Below, in pieces: positions 8,914 to 17,414 of a stretch of DNA of 64,000 nt (its first letter is position 1; each line of letters opens with the position of its first letter). Below the pieces are notes generated by a model. The model searched no databases. It saw only the letters and a program-made list of their open reading frames with translations, and had not been told where the DNA came from. Source of the stretch: RUG13409 sp045546135 (GTDB lineage: Bacteria; Bacillota; Clostridia; Peptostreptococcales; Anaerovoracaceae); NCBI GenBank assembly GCA_045546135.1, contig JAZQCD010000013.1, positions 54,446 through 118,445 of the forward strand. The letters are read 5' to 3'. A program made the translations under genes and the position numbers.

Positions 8914-9950
8914 TAAAAACTGAGTTGCTCCTCTTCTACTGTATATTTTACAGGTCTTTTCATCCCTATATGCGAGTAGGCTTCGTCGGATACCATTCTC
9001 CCTTTTGGAGTCCTTAAGAGAAGACCAAGCTGAAGAAGATAAGGTTCATAGACATCTTCTATGGTTATCCTTTCTTCGCCTAAGGATGCTGCTATGGTAT
9101 CTATGCCGACAGGACCTCCGTGGAACCTTACTGCAATGAGCTCTAATATCTTTCTGTCGAGATCTTCAAGTCCGTATTCGTCTATGCCCAAGGCTTCGAG
9201 AGTTGAATTTACGATCTTCGTATCGATATTTCCGTTTCCTTTGACTTGTGAGAAGTCTCTGACTCTTTTTAAAAGCCTGTTTGCGATCCTCGGAGTACCT
9301 CTCGATCTTTTTGCAAGGAGTTCAAGGCTGTCTTCATCTATCTCTACATTGAGTATGCCTGCAGTCCTTCTTAAGATCTCTTTGAGTTCATTAGTTGTAT
9401 ACAGCTCAAATTTGGCATTTATACCGAATCTGTCTCTTAAAGGAGCTGACAAAGAGCCTGCTCTTGTAGTAGCTCCTACAAGAGTAAAATGAGGAAGCGT
9501 GAGCCTTATGGAATTAGCCATAGGACCTTTTCCTGTGACTATGTCTATAGAGAAGTCTTCCATAGCGGAATAGAGTATTTCCTCTACTGACCTGTTAAGT
9601 CTGTGTATCTCGTCTATGAAGAGTACGTCTCCTTCGTTAAGGTTTGATAGAATTGCAGCAAGGTCTCCTGCTCTGCTTATTGCAGGACCCGATGTGATCC
9701 TGAACTCAACACCCATCTCATTTGCGATGATGCCTGCAAGAGTTGTCTTTCCAAGTCCCGGAGGACCTGAAAAGAGCACATGGTCAAGAGTGTCTCCTCT
9801 TTGTTTGCATGCTTCTATATATATCTTGAGATTGTCCGTAACACCTGATTGACCTACATAATCTGCAAAGGTCTTTGGCCTTATGGTCTTTTCGATCAGT
9901 TCTTCATCCTGCTGGAGCTTAGATCCCAGCATTCTGTGTTCATATTCCAT
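8913..9950 (-). CDS. ruvB: Holliday junction DNA helicase RuvB
   Basis: 345 residues. It is the AAA+ motor that drives branch migration with RuvA. Walker A is GPPGLGKTTLA, Walker B is DEIHRLN, sensor 1 is GATTRAGSLS and the arginine finger region is PLRDRFG. The C-terminal winged helix has the usual GGPVGIDTIAASLGEE. It lies 12 nt after ruvA and overlaps queA by 1 nt. Confidence 0.98.
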   Translation of the reverse strand: MEYEHRMLGSKLQQDEELIEKTIRPKTFADYVGQSGVTDNLKIYIEACKQRGDTLDHVLFSGPPGLGKTTLAGIIANEMGVEFRITSGPAISRAGDLAAILSNLNEGDVLFIDEIHRLNRSVEEILYSAMEDFSIDIVTGKGPMANSIRLTLPHFTLVGATTRAGSLSAPLRDRFGINAKFELYTTNELKEILRRTAGILNVEIDEDSLELLAKRSRGTPRIANRLLKRVRDFSQVKGNGNIDTKIVNSTLEALGIDEYGLEDLDRKILELIAVRFHGGPVGIDTIAASLGEERITIEDVYEPYLLQLGLLLRTPKGRMVSDEAYSHIGMKRPVKYTVEEEQLSF

Positions 9951-9962
9951 GAATATCCCCTT

Positions 9963-10556
9963 TTATCTTCTTGCTCTTAGTGCAAGTCGTATATATTCTT
10001 CTGCAGTCAGAGTTTCGTCATTGATACCAAGAAGGTATGAATAAGCCTCTGATTTAGAGAATCCGAGTGCCTGCAGTCCTCTTAATGCTTCATCCTTAGC
10101 AGAGCCCTTTACTATGCTTACGCTTCCGATGGATGTTCCTTCAGGAAGATCAGCATCGCCTACTTTATCTTTAAGTTCAAGTACTACCTTTGCAGCGGTC
10201 CTGCTTCCTATTCCTTTTGCTTTTGCTATTGCAGCAGGATCTTCGAAGACTATAGCCTGCCTTAGTTCCCTTAATGTAAGCTTTGACAGTATTGCAAGGG
10301 CTCCTTTGTTTCCTATACCTGAGACTGTAGTAAGGAGCTTGAACATATTAAGGCTCTCTTTGTCTGTAAAGCCGTATAGGCTTACATCGTCTTCTCTTAC
10401 TGCCATATATGTATATACGGTAACAGCTTCATCCTTTCCTGCAAGAAGCAGCGGACTGTTGTCTGCTACATATACTTCGTATCCTATCCCTGAGGACTCA
10501 ATTACTATCATCCCCGGACTTGTATCAGTAATAATTCCTTTTATATAGTGGATCAT
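9963..10556 (-). CDS. ruvA: Holliday junction DNA helicase RuvA
   Basis: 197 residues, standard length. The OB fold comes first (MIHYIKGIITDTSPGMIVIE). Two helix-hairpin-helix motifs follow (TTVSGIGNKGALAIL and AKGIGSRTAAKVVLELKDK). The C-terminal domain III begins with DEALRGLQALGFSKSEA and contacts RuvB. The protein tetramerises on Holliday junctions. It sits 11 nt downstream of ruvC in a RuvC-A-B order typical of Clostridia. Confidence 0.98.
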   Translation of the reverse strand: MIHYIKGIITDTSPGMIVIESSGIGYEVYVADNSPLLLAGKDEAVTVYTYMAVREDDVSLYGFTDKESLNMFKLLTTVSGIGNKGALAILSKLTLRELRQAIVFEDPAAIAKAKGIGSRTAAKVVLELKDKVGDADLPEGTSIGSVSIVKGSAKDEALRGLQALGFSKSEAYSYLLGINDETLTAEEYIRLALRARR

Positions 10557-10567
10557 AATATATACCT

Positions 10568-11065
10568 TTATTTCATCATATATATTCTTTTCTTTGCTTC
10601 ACCTGAATATGCATGGCATATGGCTGCTGCAAGTGCGTCAGCCGTGTCGTCCGGCTTTGGTACTGATTCAAGACCAAGTATCTTCGTTACCATTGACTGT
10701 ATCTGCTTTTTGTCTGCTCTTCCGAAACCTGTCATGGCAGTCTTTATCTGAAGAGGCGTATATTCGAATATATCAAGTCCTGAGTTGGTGCATGCAAGGA
10801 GTGCTACACCTCTTGCCTGTCCTACGAATATAGCTGTCTTTGCATTGTTGTTGAAATAAAGCTCTTCAATGCTGACTTCCGATGGATCGTATTCAGCAAT
10901 GATCTCCATGAGAGTAGAATAAAGATGCTTGAGCCTTTCAGGCATAGGCGTATCTTTTTCGGTCTCTATGGAACCGTATGCTATTGGATAAAAACTGCTC
11001 CCCTTTTTCTCTATGACTCCCCAGCCCATTATCGCATAACCGGGGTCTATACCAAGTATCCTCAT
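10568..11065 (-). CDS. ruvC: Holliday junction resolvase RuvC
   Basis: 165 residues. RNase H-fold nuclease that cuts Holliday junctions. Catalytic acidic residues are visible: Asp7 in ILGIDPG, the Glu in SIEELYFN, and the C-terminal DDTADALAAA. Its start overlaps the rbgA stop by 4 nt (ATGA-type coupling). Confidence 0.98.
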   Translation of the reverse strand: MRILGIDPGYAIMGWGVIEKKGSSFYPIAYGSIETEKDTPMPERLKHLYSTLMEIIAEYDPSEVSIEELYFNNNAKTAIFVGQARGVALLACTNSGLDIFEYTPLQIKTAMTGFGRADKKQIQSMVTKILGLESVPKPDDTADALAAAICHAYSGEAKKRIYMMK

Positions 11066-11889
11066 TCAAGTGTAATACGGCCTATGGTAGCTGATCTGAA
11101 CTCATCAAGTAGCGTTTTGGCCGTCCTTTCATAATCTATCCTTTTCCCTGGAAGTATGAATCCTCTCTTCCTTGCTATGGATTCCATAGTATCAAGAGGA
11201 AGCTCGCATATCTCATCGAGTTTGTACCTTGCCATCAACAGATCCGGAGCTATCTTGCTCAGCTTTTCAATGAAATTTAGCGCAAGAGTCTCAAGATCCA
11301 TGATCTCATCTTTGATACTGCCGCAATATGCAAGGTTCCTTGCTACTTCCTGATCGTCAAGGTTTGGCCAAAGAATACCGGGAGTATCAAGGAGCATGGT
11401 CCCGTCCTTTAGAGTGATCCATTGCTTTCCTGTTGTAACACCGGGCCTGTCGCCTGTCTTTGCAGCTTTAGATCCTGTGAGCCTGTTTATGAGTGATGAC
11501 TTTCCTACATTGGGAATACCAACTATCATGACTCTTAATTGGCGCTTTCTGTCTTTGCCTTCATTGATCTGGAGTTTGATCTTTTCAAAGCAATCAAAGA
11601 TATCTTTGCATCCTTCTCCTGTATTGGAATTGACAAGGATGACGAAATCATTTTCCTGTTTAAGTTTTGTTTTCCATTCCTTTGTCTTCTCAGGATCTGC
11701 AAGGTCTGTCTTGTTGAGTATGACTATCCTTGTCTTGTTTTTAGTAAGCTCCCCTATATCAGGATTCCTTGATGCTTTCGGTATCCTGGCATCGAGGACT
11801 TCTATCACTGCATTTATAAGGCCCAGATTTTCAGATATTAAGTTTTTGGTCTTTTTCATGTGACCCGGGTACCAGTTTATCTTGTTCAT
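11062..11889 (-). CDS. rbgA: ribosome biogenesis GTPase RbgA (YlqF)
   Basis: 275 residues. A circularly permuted GTPase: the G4 motif NKTD precedes G1 (GIPNVGKSS), followed by the G3 motif DTPG. The start INWYPGHM is a hallmark of RbgA. It is needed for late 50S subunit maturation. It sits between recN and ruvC, overlapping both by 4 nt, in one dense operon. Confidence 0.96.
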   Translation of the reverse strand: MNKINWYPGHMKKTKNLISENLGLINAVIEVLDARIPKASRNPDIGELTKNKTRIVILNKTDLADPEKTKEWKTKLKQENDFVILVNSNTGEGCKDIFDCFEKIKLQINEGKDRKRQLRVMIVGIPNVGKSSLINRLTGSKAAKTGDRPGVTTGKQWITLKDGTMLLDTPGILWPNLDDQEVARNLAYCGSIKDEIMDLETLALNFIEKLSKIAPDLLMARYKLDEICELPLDTMESIARKRGFILPGKRIDYERTAKTLLDEFRSATIGRITLE

Positions 11890-13544
11890 GAAAATCCTAA
11901 AAGTTCCTTTGCCTGTGCTCTTGCAGTATCAGTAATGCTGGCGCCTGAAAGCAGTCTTGCCAGCTCTTCTATTCTTTCTTCCTTACCAAGAGGTACTACT
12001 GTCGTTTGAGTTGAGATCTCATCGCTGACCTTTTCGATCCTGAAATGGCTCTCTCCTCTTGACGCTATCTGAGGAAGGTGCGTTATGCATATGACCTGAT
12101 GATCCTTTGCAATTCTTTCAAGCTTATCGCCGACTACTGCTGCAGTAGCACCTGAAATGCCCGTATCTATCTCGTCGAATATGAGCGTAGGAATGCCGTC
12201 AAGTTCTCCTATGATGCTCTTGAATGCAAGCATTATCCTTGAAAGCTCTCCTCCTGATGCTATCTTTGCAAGAGGCTTTGGTTCTTCTCCTTTGTTTGTA
12301 GAGATGAGGAATTCAATGCTGTCTGTTCCAATTGCAGAAGAAGCAGTTTTTGAGAAACTGACTTTAAAATCTGCATTTGCAAAATTGAGTTCAGACAGTT
12401 CCTTGTCTATGAGTCCTTCAAGTTTTACGGCTGCTTTCTTCCTAATTTCAGAAAGTTTTTCAGCTTTTTCATCATATGTCTTTTTTGACGCCTTTATATT
12501 ATCTTCAAGTTCTTTCATACGGTCATCGGCATTTTCGATGTCTGAGAGGCTGTTTTTAGCTTTCTGTGCATATTCAATGACTGAATCTAAAGTGCCGCCG
12601 TACTTTCTTTTGAGCTTATTTATGAGTTCAAGTCTTTCTATGCTCTCGTCAAGTTCGCTTTGAGAAAAGCTGACGCTGTCCTTAAGGCTTCTGAGTTCCT
12701 GATTCATATCATCAATCTCGTAATATGCATCAGCAACTCTTTGTATGAGAGAATCTATATCAGATGAGATCCCTTTTATGGATTCAAGAGTGGAAAGTGC
12801 ATTGCCAAGAGAAGAACTTACCGAAGAATCTGAATCAAAGATGAGTGAATGGGCTTCGGATACGGCTTCATAAAGCTTTTCTCCGTTTTCCATTATCCTT
12901 ATGCTCTCTTCAAGATCTTCGTCTTCGTGAGCTTTTAAGTCTGCATTACTTATCTCTTCATACTCGAATCTTAAGAAATCTCTCTTTCTTTCTGAATCTG
13001 CAAGTTCTTTTTTAAGTTTGTAATATTCAGAAGAATATGCAGCAAATACTTCGTAGGATTTTGATGTAAGCTCCTTTGCATCGGAAAGCTCTTTTCCACC
13101 GTAAAGATCCAGTATACCAAGGTGGTTTTCCGGATCTAAAAGTATCTGCTGGTCATATTGTCCGTGTATATCTGCTATTCTTTTGCAAAGCAAATTAAGC
13201 GAAGACAGAGGAACTATGGTCCCGTTCACTCTGCAAACGCTTTTGCTTTGAGAACTGATCTCTCTTCTTATTATCAGTGGGTCGTCGTCTGGTACGCCCA
13301 TGTCTTCTAATATATCTGAAAGATCGCAGTCTGATCTGTCTACAAGGAGGGTTATGACTGCTTTGTCACAGCCTGTCCTCACATATGCAGTATCTGCTCT
13401 GCTGCCAAGGGCCATGGAAATGGCTTCAATGATGACAGATTTTCCTGCGCCGGTCTCACCTGTTATGATATTGAGACCCTTATTTAGATCTACATTCAGT
13501 TCTTTAACTATTGCAAAATCTTTTATGCTTATTCCTGATATCAT
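11886..13544 (-). CDS. recN: DNA repair protein RecN
   Basis: 552 residues, normal length. SMC-like ATPase for double-strand break repair. Walker A is GETGAGKS near residue 35. A long coiled-coil middle section (about 150-370) separates this from the C-terminal ABC signature (ASGGELSRIMLA) and Walker B (LIFDEIDTGISG). The gene follows argR by 3 nt, the common recN-argR pairing in Firmicutes. Confidence 0.97.
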   Translation of the reverse strand: MISGISIKDFAIVKELNVDLNKGLNIITGETGAGKSVIIEAISMALGSRADTAYVRTGCDKAVITLLVDRSDCDLSDILEDMGVPDDDPLIIRREISSQSKSVCRVNGTIVPLSSLNLLCKRIADIHGQYDQQILLDPENHLGILDLYGGKELSDAKELTSKSYEVFAAYSSEYYKLKKELADSERKRDFLRFEYEEISNADLKAHEDEDLEESIRIMENGEKLYEAVSEAHSLIFDSDSSVSSSLGNALSTLESIKGISSDIDSLIQRVADAYYEIDDMNQELRSLKDSVSFSQSELDESIERLELINKLKRKYGGTLDSVIEYAQKAKNSLSDIENADDRMKELEDNIKASKKTYDEKAEKLSEIRKKAAVKLEGLIDKELSELNFANADFKVSFSKTASSAIGTDSIEFLISTNKGEEPKPLAKIASGGELSRIMLAFKSIIGELDGIPTLIFDEIDTGISGATAAVVGDKLERIAKDHQVICITHLPQIASRGESHFRIEKVSDEISTQTTVVPLGKEERIEELARLLSGASITDTARAQAKELLGFS

Positions 13545-13547
13545 CGT

Positions 13548-13997
13548 TTAGGAAATAACATCCTTGATCATGTTCATTACGAATTCAACATGATCTTTGG
13601 CATCAACTATGAGAAGTATGGTATTGTCACCTGCAATGGTGCCAAGGATCTGCTCATCCGGCACTCTGTCAATGACTTCTGCAGCTGCTCCTGCGCAGCC
13701 GCTCAAAGTCTTGATAATTATCAGGTTTTCTGAAGATTTGACGCTTACTATGGTCTCTGCAAGGATCTTTCCGTATTTGTCTAAGATCCTTTCGGGAACT
13801 TTGGGAGCGTCTGCATATATGCTTTTTTTTCCGTGTCCGGAAACTTTGACGAGTCCCAGCTCTTTTATGTCTCTTGATACTGTAGCCTGAGTTGCTTTGA
13901 ACCCTTCGTCATTAAGTCTGTCGGCTAATTCTTCTTGTGTAGAGATCTCCTGTGATTTGATTATCTCTAATATTTTAGTTTGTCTGGCGTATCGCAT
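13548..13997 (-). CDS. argR: arginine repressor ArgR
   Basis: 149 residues from the start chosen at 13997, which has GGAGGG four bases upstream. A reading frame extends farther upstream, but those residues are unlike ArgR. The N-terminal winged helix-turn-helix (QTKILEIIKSQEISTQEELADRL...ATQATVSRDIKELG) binds ARG boxes. The C-terminal domain (about 80-149) contains GTIAGDNTILLI, which includes the GT-AGDNT arginine-binding and hexamer interface. It senses arginine and controls its metabolism. Downstream comes recN. Confidence 0.96.
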   Translation of the reverse strand: MRYARQTKILEIIKSQEISTQEELADRLNDEGFKATQATVSRDIKELGLVKVSGHGKKSIYADAPKVPERILDKYGKILAETIVSVKSSENLIIIKTLSGCAGAAAEVIDRVPDEQILGTIAGDNTILLIVDAKDHVEFVMNMIKDVIS

Positions 13998-14055
13998 AGT
14001 CCCTCCGGCAAAATTTATGGAATGAATATTATGCAAGAAGTATACCACATATAAT

Positions 14056-14087
14056 AAAAAAATGCCGTAAATATACGGCACTTTTTT
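14056..14087 (-). terminator. intrinsic terminator after rplS
   Basis: A 7-bp stem TGCCGTA (14063-14069) / TACGGCA (14074-14080) with a 4-nt loop. A run of seven T follows on the minus strand and an A-run precedes it. It separates rplS from argR. Confidence 0.85.
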
Positions 14088-14102
14088 ATAAACTTTTTGA
14101 CT

Positions 14103-14444
14103 TTATTCGACAGACTTGATCTTTGCTGCCTTACCTGTTCTACCTCTCATGTAGTTCAGCTTTGCTCTTCTGACATCGCCCTTGCGAACTACTTCGATTT
14201 TGTCGATAGACGGGGAATGAAGCGGGAATGTTTTTTCAACTCCGATACCAGAAGAAAGTCTTCTTACTGTAAATGTCTCGGAAATGCCGCCATTCTGTCT
14301 CTTGAGTACGAATCCTTCAAAGACCTGGATCCTTTCACGGTTTCCTTCTTTGATCTTAATGTGTACTCTGAGTGTATCACCGACAGAGAACTCCGGAATA
14401 TTATCCTTTTCATATTCCTGAGTAATAGATTTAATAAGATCCAT
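14103..14444 (-). CDS. rplS: 50S ribosomal protein L19
   Basis: 113 residues from ATG at 14444, preceded by a GGAGGAAA ribosome binding site. The frame stays open upstream but the extension is unlike L19. The sequence has the family core PEFSVGDTLRVHIKIKEGNRERIQVFEGFV and ends with the typical R-A-K-L-N-Y-M-R-G-R-T-G-K-A-A-K-I-K. L19 lies at the 30S-50S interface. Expression is likely controlled by the structured leader described next. Confidence 0.97.
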   Translation of the reverse strand: MDLIKSITQEYEKDNIPEFSVGDTLRVHIKIKEGNRERIQVFEGFVLKRQNGGISETFTVRRLSSGIGVEKTFPLHSPSIDKIEVVRKGDVRRAKLNYMRGRTGKAAKIKSVE

Positions 14445-14540
14445 TAATATTTCCTCCTTCCTTCTTAGACGTTCATAACATCCAAGCGCCCGAAGAACCT
14501 TCCATCTTCGGACTTTGCCAGCGGACCGTCCGTAATACGC
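14445..14540 (-). ncRNA. probable L19 ribosomal protein leader
   Basis: The ~95 nt between the rplS promoter and its ATG can fold. It contains a CCGAAGA/TCTTCGG 7-bp hairpin, a CGGACGGTCCG segment, and a CGCTTGGATGTTATG stretch near the ribosome binding site. Position and size fit the L19 autoregulatory leader known from low-GC Gram-positive bacteria. I recognise it by position and general pattern, not by a model search. Confidence 0.5.
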
Positions 14541-14570
14541 AAAAGGGATTCTAACATAAGAATCCCTTTT
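14541..14570 (-). terminator. terminator of the BIG2-repeat protein gene
   Basis: A perfect 12-bp inverted repeat, AAAAGGGATTCT (14541-14552) and AGAATCCCTTTT (14559-14570), with a 6-nt loop. It follows the stop codon at 14600 by ~30 nt. The T-run is short (four). The hairpin coincides with the rplS promoter. Confidence 0.7.
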
Positions 14571-14576
14571 GTGCAA
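14548..14576 (-). promoter_or_regulatory. sigma-A-type promoter for rplS
   Basis: On the minus strand TTGCAC (14576-14571), a 17-nt spacer and TAGAAT (14553-14548). The spacer and -10 box lie within the terminator hairpin of the upstream gene. Transcription would start around 14541, giving the L19 leader. Confidence 0.65.
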
Positions 14577-14599
14577 GAAATATTTTTGTATTTTGCTCA

Positions 14600-16432
14600 T
14601 TATTGTGCAGTAAGAGTTACGGTCAAAGTCTGCCCTCCGGGAGTAGTTGCTGTTATGACTGCAGTGCCTGCAGCGGAAACAGTTCCTGTAACGCTCTTGG
14701 TCGTGATGCTCACTCCTGTAAATATATCGCCGTTTACGGTCAATGTACAATCTATATTGGTATTGAGAATGAATTCATCTTCTACTGTTGCAGTATATGA
14801 TCCGCCGCCACCTGCTGCTGAAACATATGTCGTTACAAGCATAGGCTCTATGTAGATTATCACAGGATTTGCACTTTCAACACCGTCTGCTGTTGCGCTG
14901 ATCTGCATATTTGCTACATACTCACCTGTGAATGCATCGTTTGTTGTTATGGTGAGAGTGTTTCCGTTCTCGCTCGGTGTGATCATATTGTTAAGACCGC
15001 TGCTTAAATATTGCCACTCTACAGTCTTGACGTCAGCATCTTCAGGATAGATCGTTGCAGTAATGGTTATGGAACTGTTTGCTCCGTGTGCCAAAGTCGT
15101 ATTAGGAGAAGATACATTGAGTTCAATCCTGTCTACTGCTGTATAGACTTCCACTTCAACAGGATATTCTATTCCGTTGTTAGACCTTGCAATGATCATG
15201 CATTTTCCGTTCTTCTTACCGGTTACTACGCCTTCTCTGGAAACGGTTGCGATCTCTTCATTGTCGCTTCTGAATGTTACTTCCTTGTTTGTAGCATCTT
15301 CAGGAACTATGACAGGATGGAGAGTGATGGTCTTGCCTTTTCCGAGCCTTACGCTTCTTCCTTCCTGAACTGTAAGGCCTGTTACAGGTTTTTCTTCTAC
15401 AGTAATTGTAGTCGTTGCAGTAAATCCTTCGACCTTTGCAGTAAGAGTTGCAGTACCTGCTTTAAGTCCTGTTACCTTACCAAGAGCATCTACTGTGAAT
15501 ATGGTAGGATCTGAACTTTCATATGTGACTGTTTCTGTAGTATTTCCGGGCGTTACTACAGCAGGAAGTTCCTTCTCTTCTCTTACATATATCCTGTATG
15601 TTGGATTTGCATATGCAAGTCCTGTAGGTTTGATATAGTCTCTCATCTTAGCTTTGAGAACTATATCTTCCTTTATCTCCGTTAGGAAGCTGAAAACTTT
15701 TCCTTCTTCAGTGAGCCATGTGACGAAAGCTTTGTTCTTTACTTCAGGATCCGGATCAGGTTTTTCAACTGTATCACCTTCACCTACTTCAACTACCTTG
15801 AATTCAGTTCCGTCTTCATAAAGGAATGTGACTTTCATAGCCTTTTTGTAAAAGGCTTTCAATTCAAAGTCAGAACCTACTAAAGTAGTCGGATCGTACT
15901 TCTTTCCGTTGAGCTGCCATTCGATGAATACATAGCCTTCTTTTTTAGGCGCTTCTATCAGCTCGACTGTTTTTCCTTCTTTTACTTTTACAGTTTCAAG
16001 CACTGTTCCTGCATCATCTATGAAAGAAACATTGAACTTCTTTCCTGCAAAGAAATAGAAGTAGACGCCTGCAAGAAGCGCAAGAACAAGTACTACGGCA
16101 ATGATAGGAACTATCTTGCTCTTTTTCTTTGGTTCTTTAGGTTCTTTTGCTGCTTTATCTTTTTTCTTATTCTTCTTTTTTACAGTTTCCTGTTCATACT
16201 CTTCATATTCTTCGTCATCGTAGTTTATATCCGAAGCGTCGTCATCAAAGAGTATTTTTGAAGCATCAGATGCAGATCCGTATATGGATCCCTGCTCGCT
16301 GTCCTGAGGCACTGTATAATAGAATTCAGACGGAGTTTCTCCGTCTCCCTCTACAGGCTTGTCAAACAGAGAGTCAAGTGATGATGCATCAGACACCTTT
16401 TCGTTATAGATCTTATCGAAATCTTCTGCCAT
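14600..16432 (-). CDS. single-pass membrane protein with InlB-type and BIG2 repeats
   Basis: 610 residues from ATG at 16432, chosen because AAGGAGA lies 9 nt upstream; a longer frame overlaps the recombinase gene. The N-terminal ~105 residues are acidic, then strongly basic (KKKNKKK...), and should be cytoplasmic. One transmembrane segment spans about 107-128. Outside the cell come two Listeria-Bacteroides (InlB B-type) repeats (about 130-260; VSFIDDAGTVLETVKVKEG and VTFLYEDGTEFKVVEVGEG), then two to three BIG2 immunoglobulin-like domains (GKVTGLKAGTATLTAKV and GVVTGKKNGKCMIIA). It ends in a Thr-rich beta-sandwich. Likely adhesion or cell-wall contact; no sortase motif. Confidence 0.8.
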   Translation of the reverse strand: MAEDFDKIYNEKVSDASSLDSLFDKPVEGDGETPSEFYYTVPQDSEQGSIYGSASDASKILFDDDASDINYDDEEYEEYEQETVKKKNKKKDKAAKEPKEPKKKSKIVPIIAVVLVLALLAGVYFYFFAGKKFNVSFIDDAGTVLETVKVKEGKTVELIEAPKKEGYVFIEWQLNGKKYDPTTLVGSDFELKAFYKKAMKVTFLYEDGTEFKVVEVGEGDTVEKPDPDPEVKNKAFVTWLTEEGKVFSFLTEIKEDIVLKAKMRDYIKPTGLAYANPTYRIYVREEKELPAVVTPGNTTETVTYESSDPTIFTVDALGKVTGLKAGTATLTAKVEGFTATTTITVEEKPVTGLTVQEGRSVRLGKGKTITLHPVIVPEDATNKEVTFRSDNEEIATVSREGVVTGKKNGKCMIIARSNNGIEYPVEVEVYTAVDRIELNVSSPNTTLAHGANSSITITATIYPEDADVKTVEWQYLSSGLNNMITPSENGNTLTITTNDAFTGEYVANMQISATADGVESANPVIIYIEPMLVTTYVSAAGGGGSYTATVEDEFILNTNIDCTLTVNGDIFTGVSITTKSVTGTVSAAGTAVITATTPGGQTLTVTLTAQ

Positions 16433-16448
16433 TGATATTATCTCCTTA

Positions 16449-17345
16449 TCACGCTCTTGGGAAAGAGTCGTTATAGACATCCATTACTCTGTTCTTTTTG
16501 AATTTTAGATATATTTGAGTCGCAGTTATATCTTCATGTCCAAGGAGCTCCTGCAATGTCTTCAGGTCAGCTCCGTGCTGTATGAGATGAACTGCAAATG
16601 TATCTCTTATCATCTGGGGCGTTACATCCTTTTCGATGCCTGAAACAGCAGAATACTTCTTAAGTATCTTCCAAACGCCCTGCCTTGTTATCCTGGTCCC
16701 TAAATGGTTCAGGAACAAAGCTCCTTTATCATCTTTTCCGTCAAGAAAGTTCCTTCTTGATTTGAGTATATATTCTTTTACAGCAGTTTTGCAATAGCGT
16801 CCTATGGGGACTACTCTTCCTTTGTTTTTCTCACCGCTGCTTATTGAAATGTATCCTATATTTAAGTTAAGATCCCCAAGGTCAAGGTCGCAAAGCTCGG
16901 ATACCTTTATACCTGTGGCATACATCATCTCAAGAATAGCTCTGTCTCGTAAGCCTTGCTTGTTATTCCCGGGAGATTCTACGAACTTCGTGATCTCTTC
17001 TTCAGTAAGGTAAACGATCTCTTTTGCATCGACAACAGATGCTTTGCTTCCGTATGTAGGATCTCTTTCTATTATACCTTCTCTAAACAGAAAGCCGTAA
17101 TAACTTTTTAGTGATGCGATCCTCCTGTTTACAGTAGACTTGCTTCTTCCTGCCTCTTCAAGGGACGAAATATATGCTTTTATATCATCGCTTCCTGCAG
17201 CAAGGATATCCGTAGGTCTATCAGAAAGGAATGAGACAAAATCATTTATGTCTGACATATATGCAGATACTGTAGAAGACGATGTTCCCTTCGATCTTAA
17301 ATTGTTTTCAAATTCTTCAAAATAATACATAAGTCCACACTTCAC
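16449..17345 (-). CDS. Xer-like tyrosine recombinase with altered active site
   Basis: 298 residues from a GTG at 17345; ATG at 17330 is an equally possible start. The N-terminal SAM-like core-binding domain (about 8-90) precedes a tyrosine recombinase catalytic domain. The usual R-I in the ATGxRxSEL box is Lys147 (ATGIKVSEL), and the His of the HxxR box is Gln244 (TPQMIRDTF). Arg247, His270 (LLGHEDI) and Tyr279 (TQIYLKF) remain. It is closest in layout to XerC/XerD, which resolve chromosome dimers. Loss of two of the catalytic residues makes this copy suspect as an active dimer resolvase; a subgroup with this pattern may exist. Confidence 0.8.
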   Translation of the reverse strand: MKCGLMYYFEEFENNLRSKGTSSSTVSAYMSDINDFVSFLSDRPTDILAAGSDDIKAYISSLEEAGRSKSTVNRRIASLKSYYGFLFREGIIERDPTYGSKASVVDAKEIVYLTEEEITKFVESPGNNKQGLRDRAILEMMYATGIKVSELCDLDLGDLNLNIGYISISSGEKNKGRVVPIGRYCKTAVKEYILKSRRNFLDGKDDKGALFLNHLGTRITRQGVWKILKKYSAVSGIEKDVTPQMIRDTFAVHLIQHGADLKTLQELLGHEDITATQIYLKFKKNRVMDVYNDSFPRA

Positions 17346-17414
17346 ATAATTATATCACCAGTTAAGTATATTAGACTATGGATCATCGAAAATTTTAACA
17401 TTATATTGTGACTG

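Noticed and set aside
13998..14081. Longer ArgR starting at 14081
   Set aside because: It would include the rplS terminator arm and hydrophobic residues foreign to ArgR; ATG at 13997 has GGAGGG.
14445..14750. Longer L19 reading frame with a basic, Cys-containing N-terminus
   Set aside because: It covers the terminator, promoter and leader and overlaps the BIG2-repeat gene; L19 starts at 14444.
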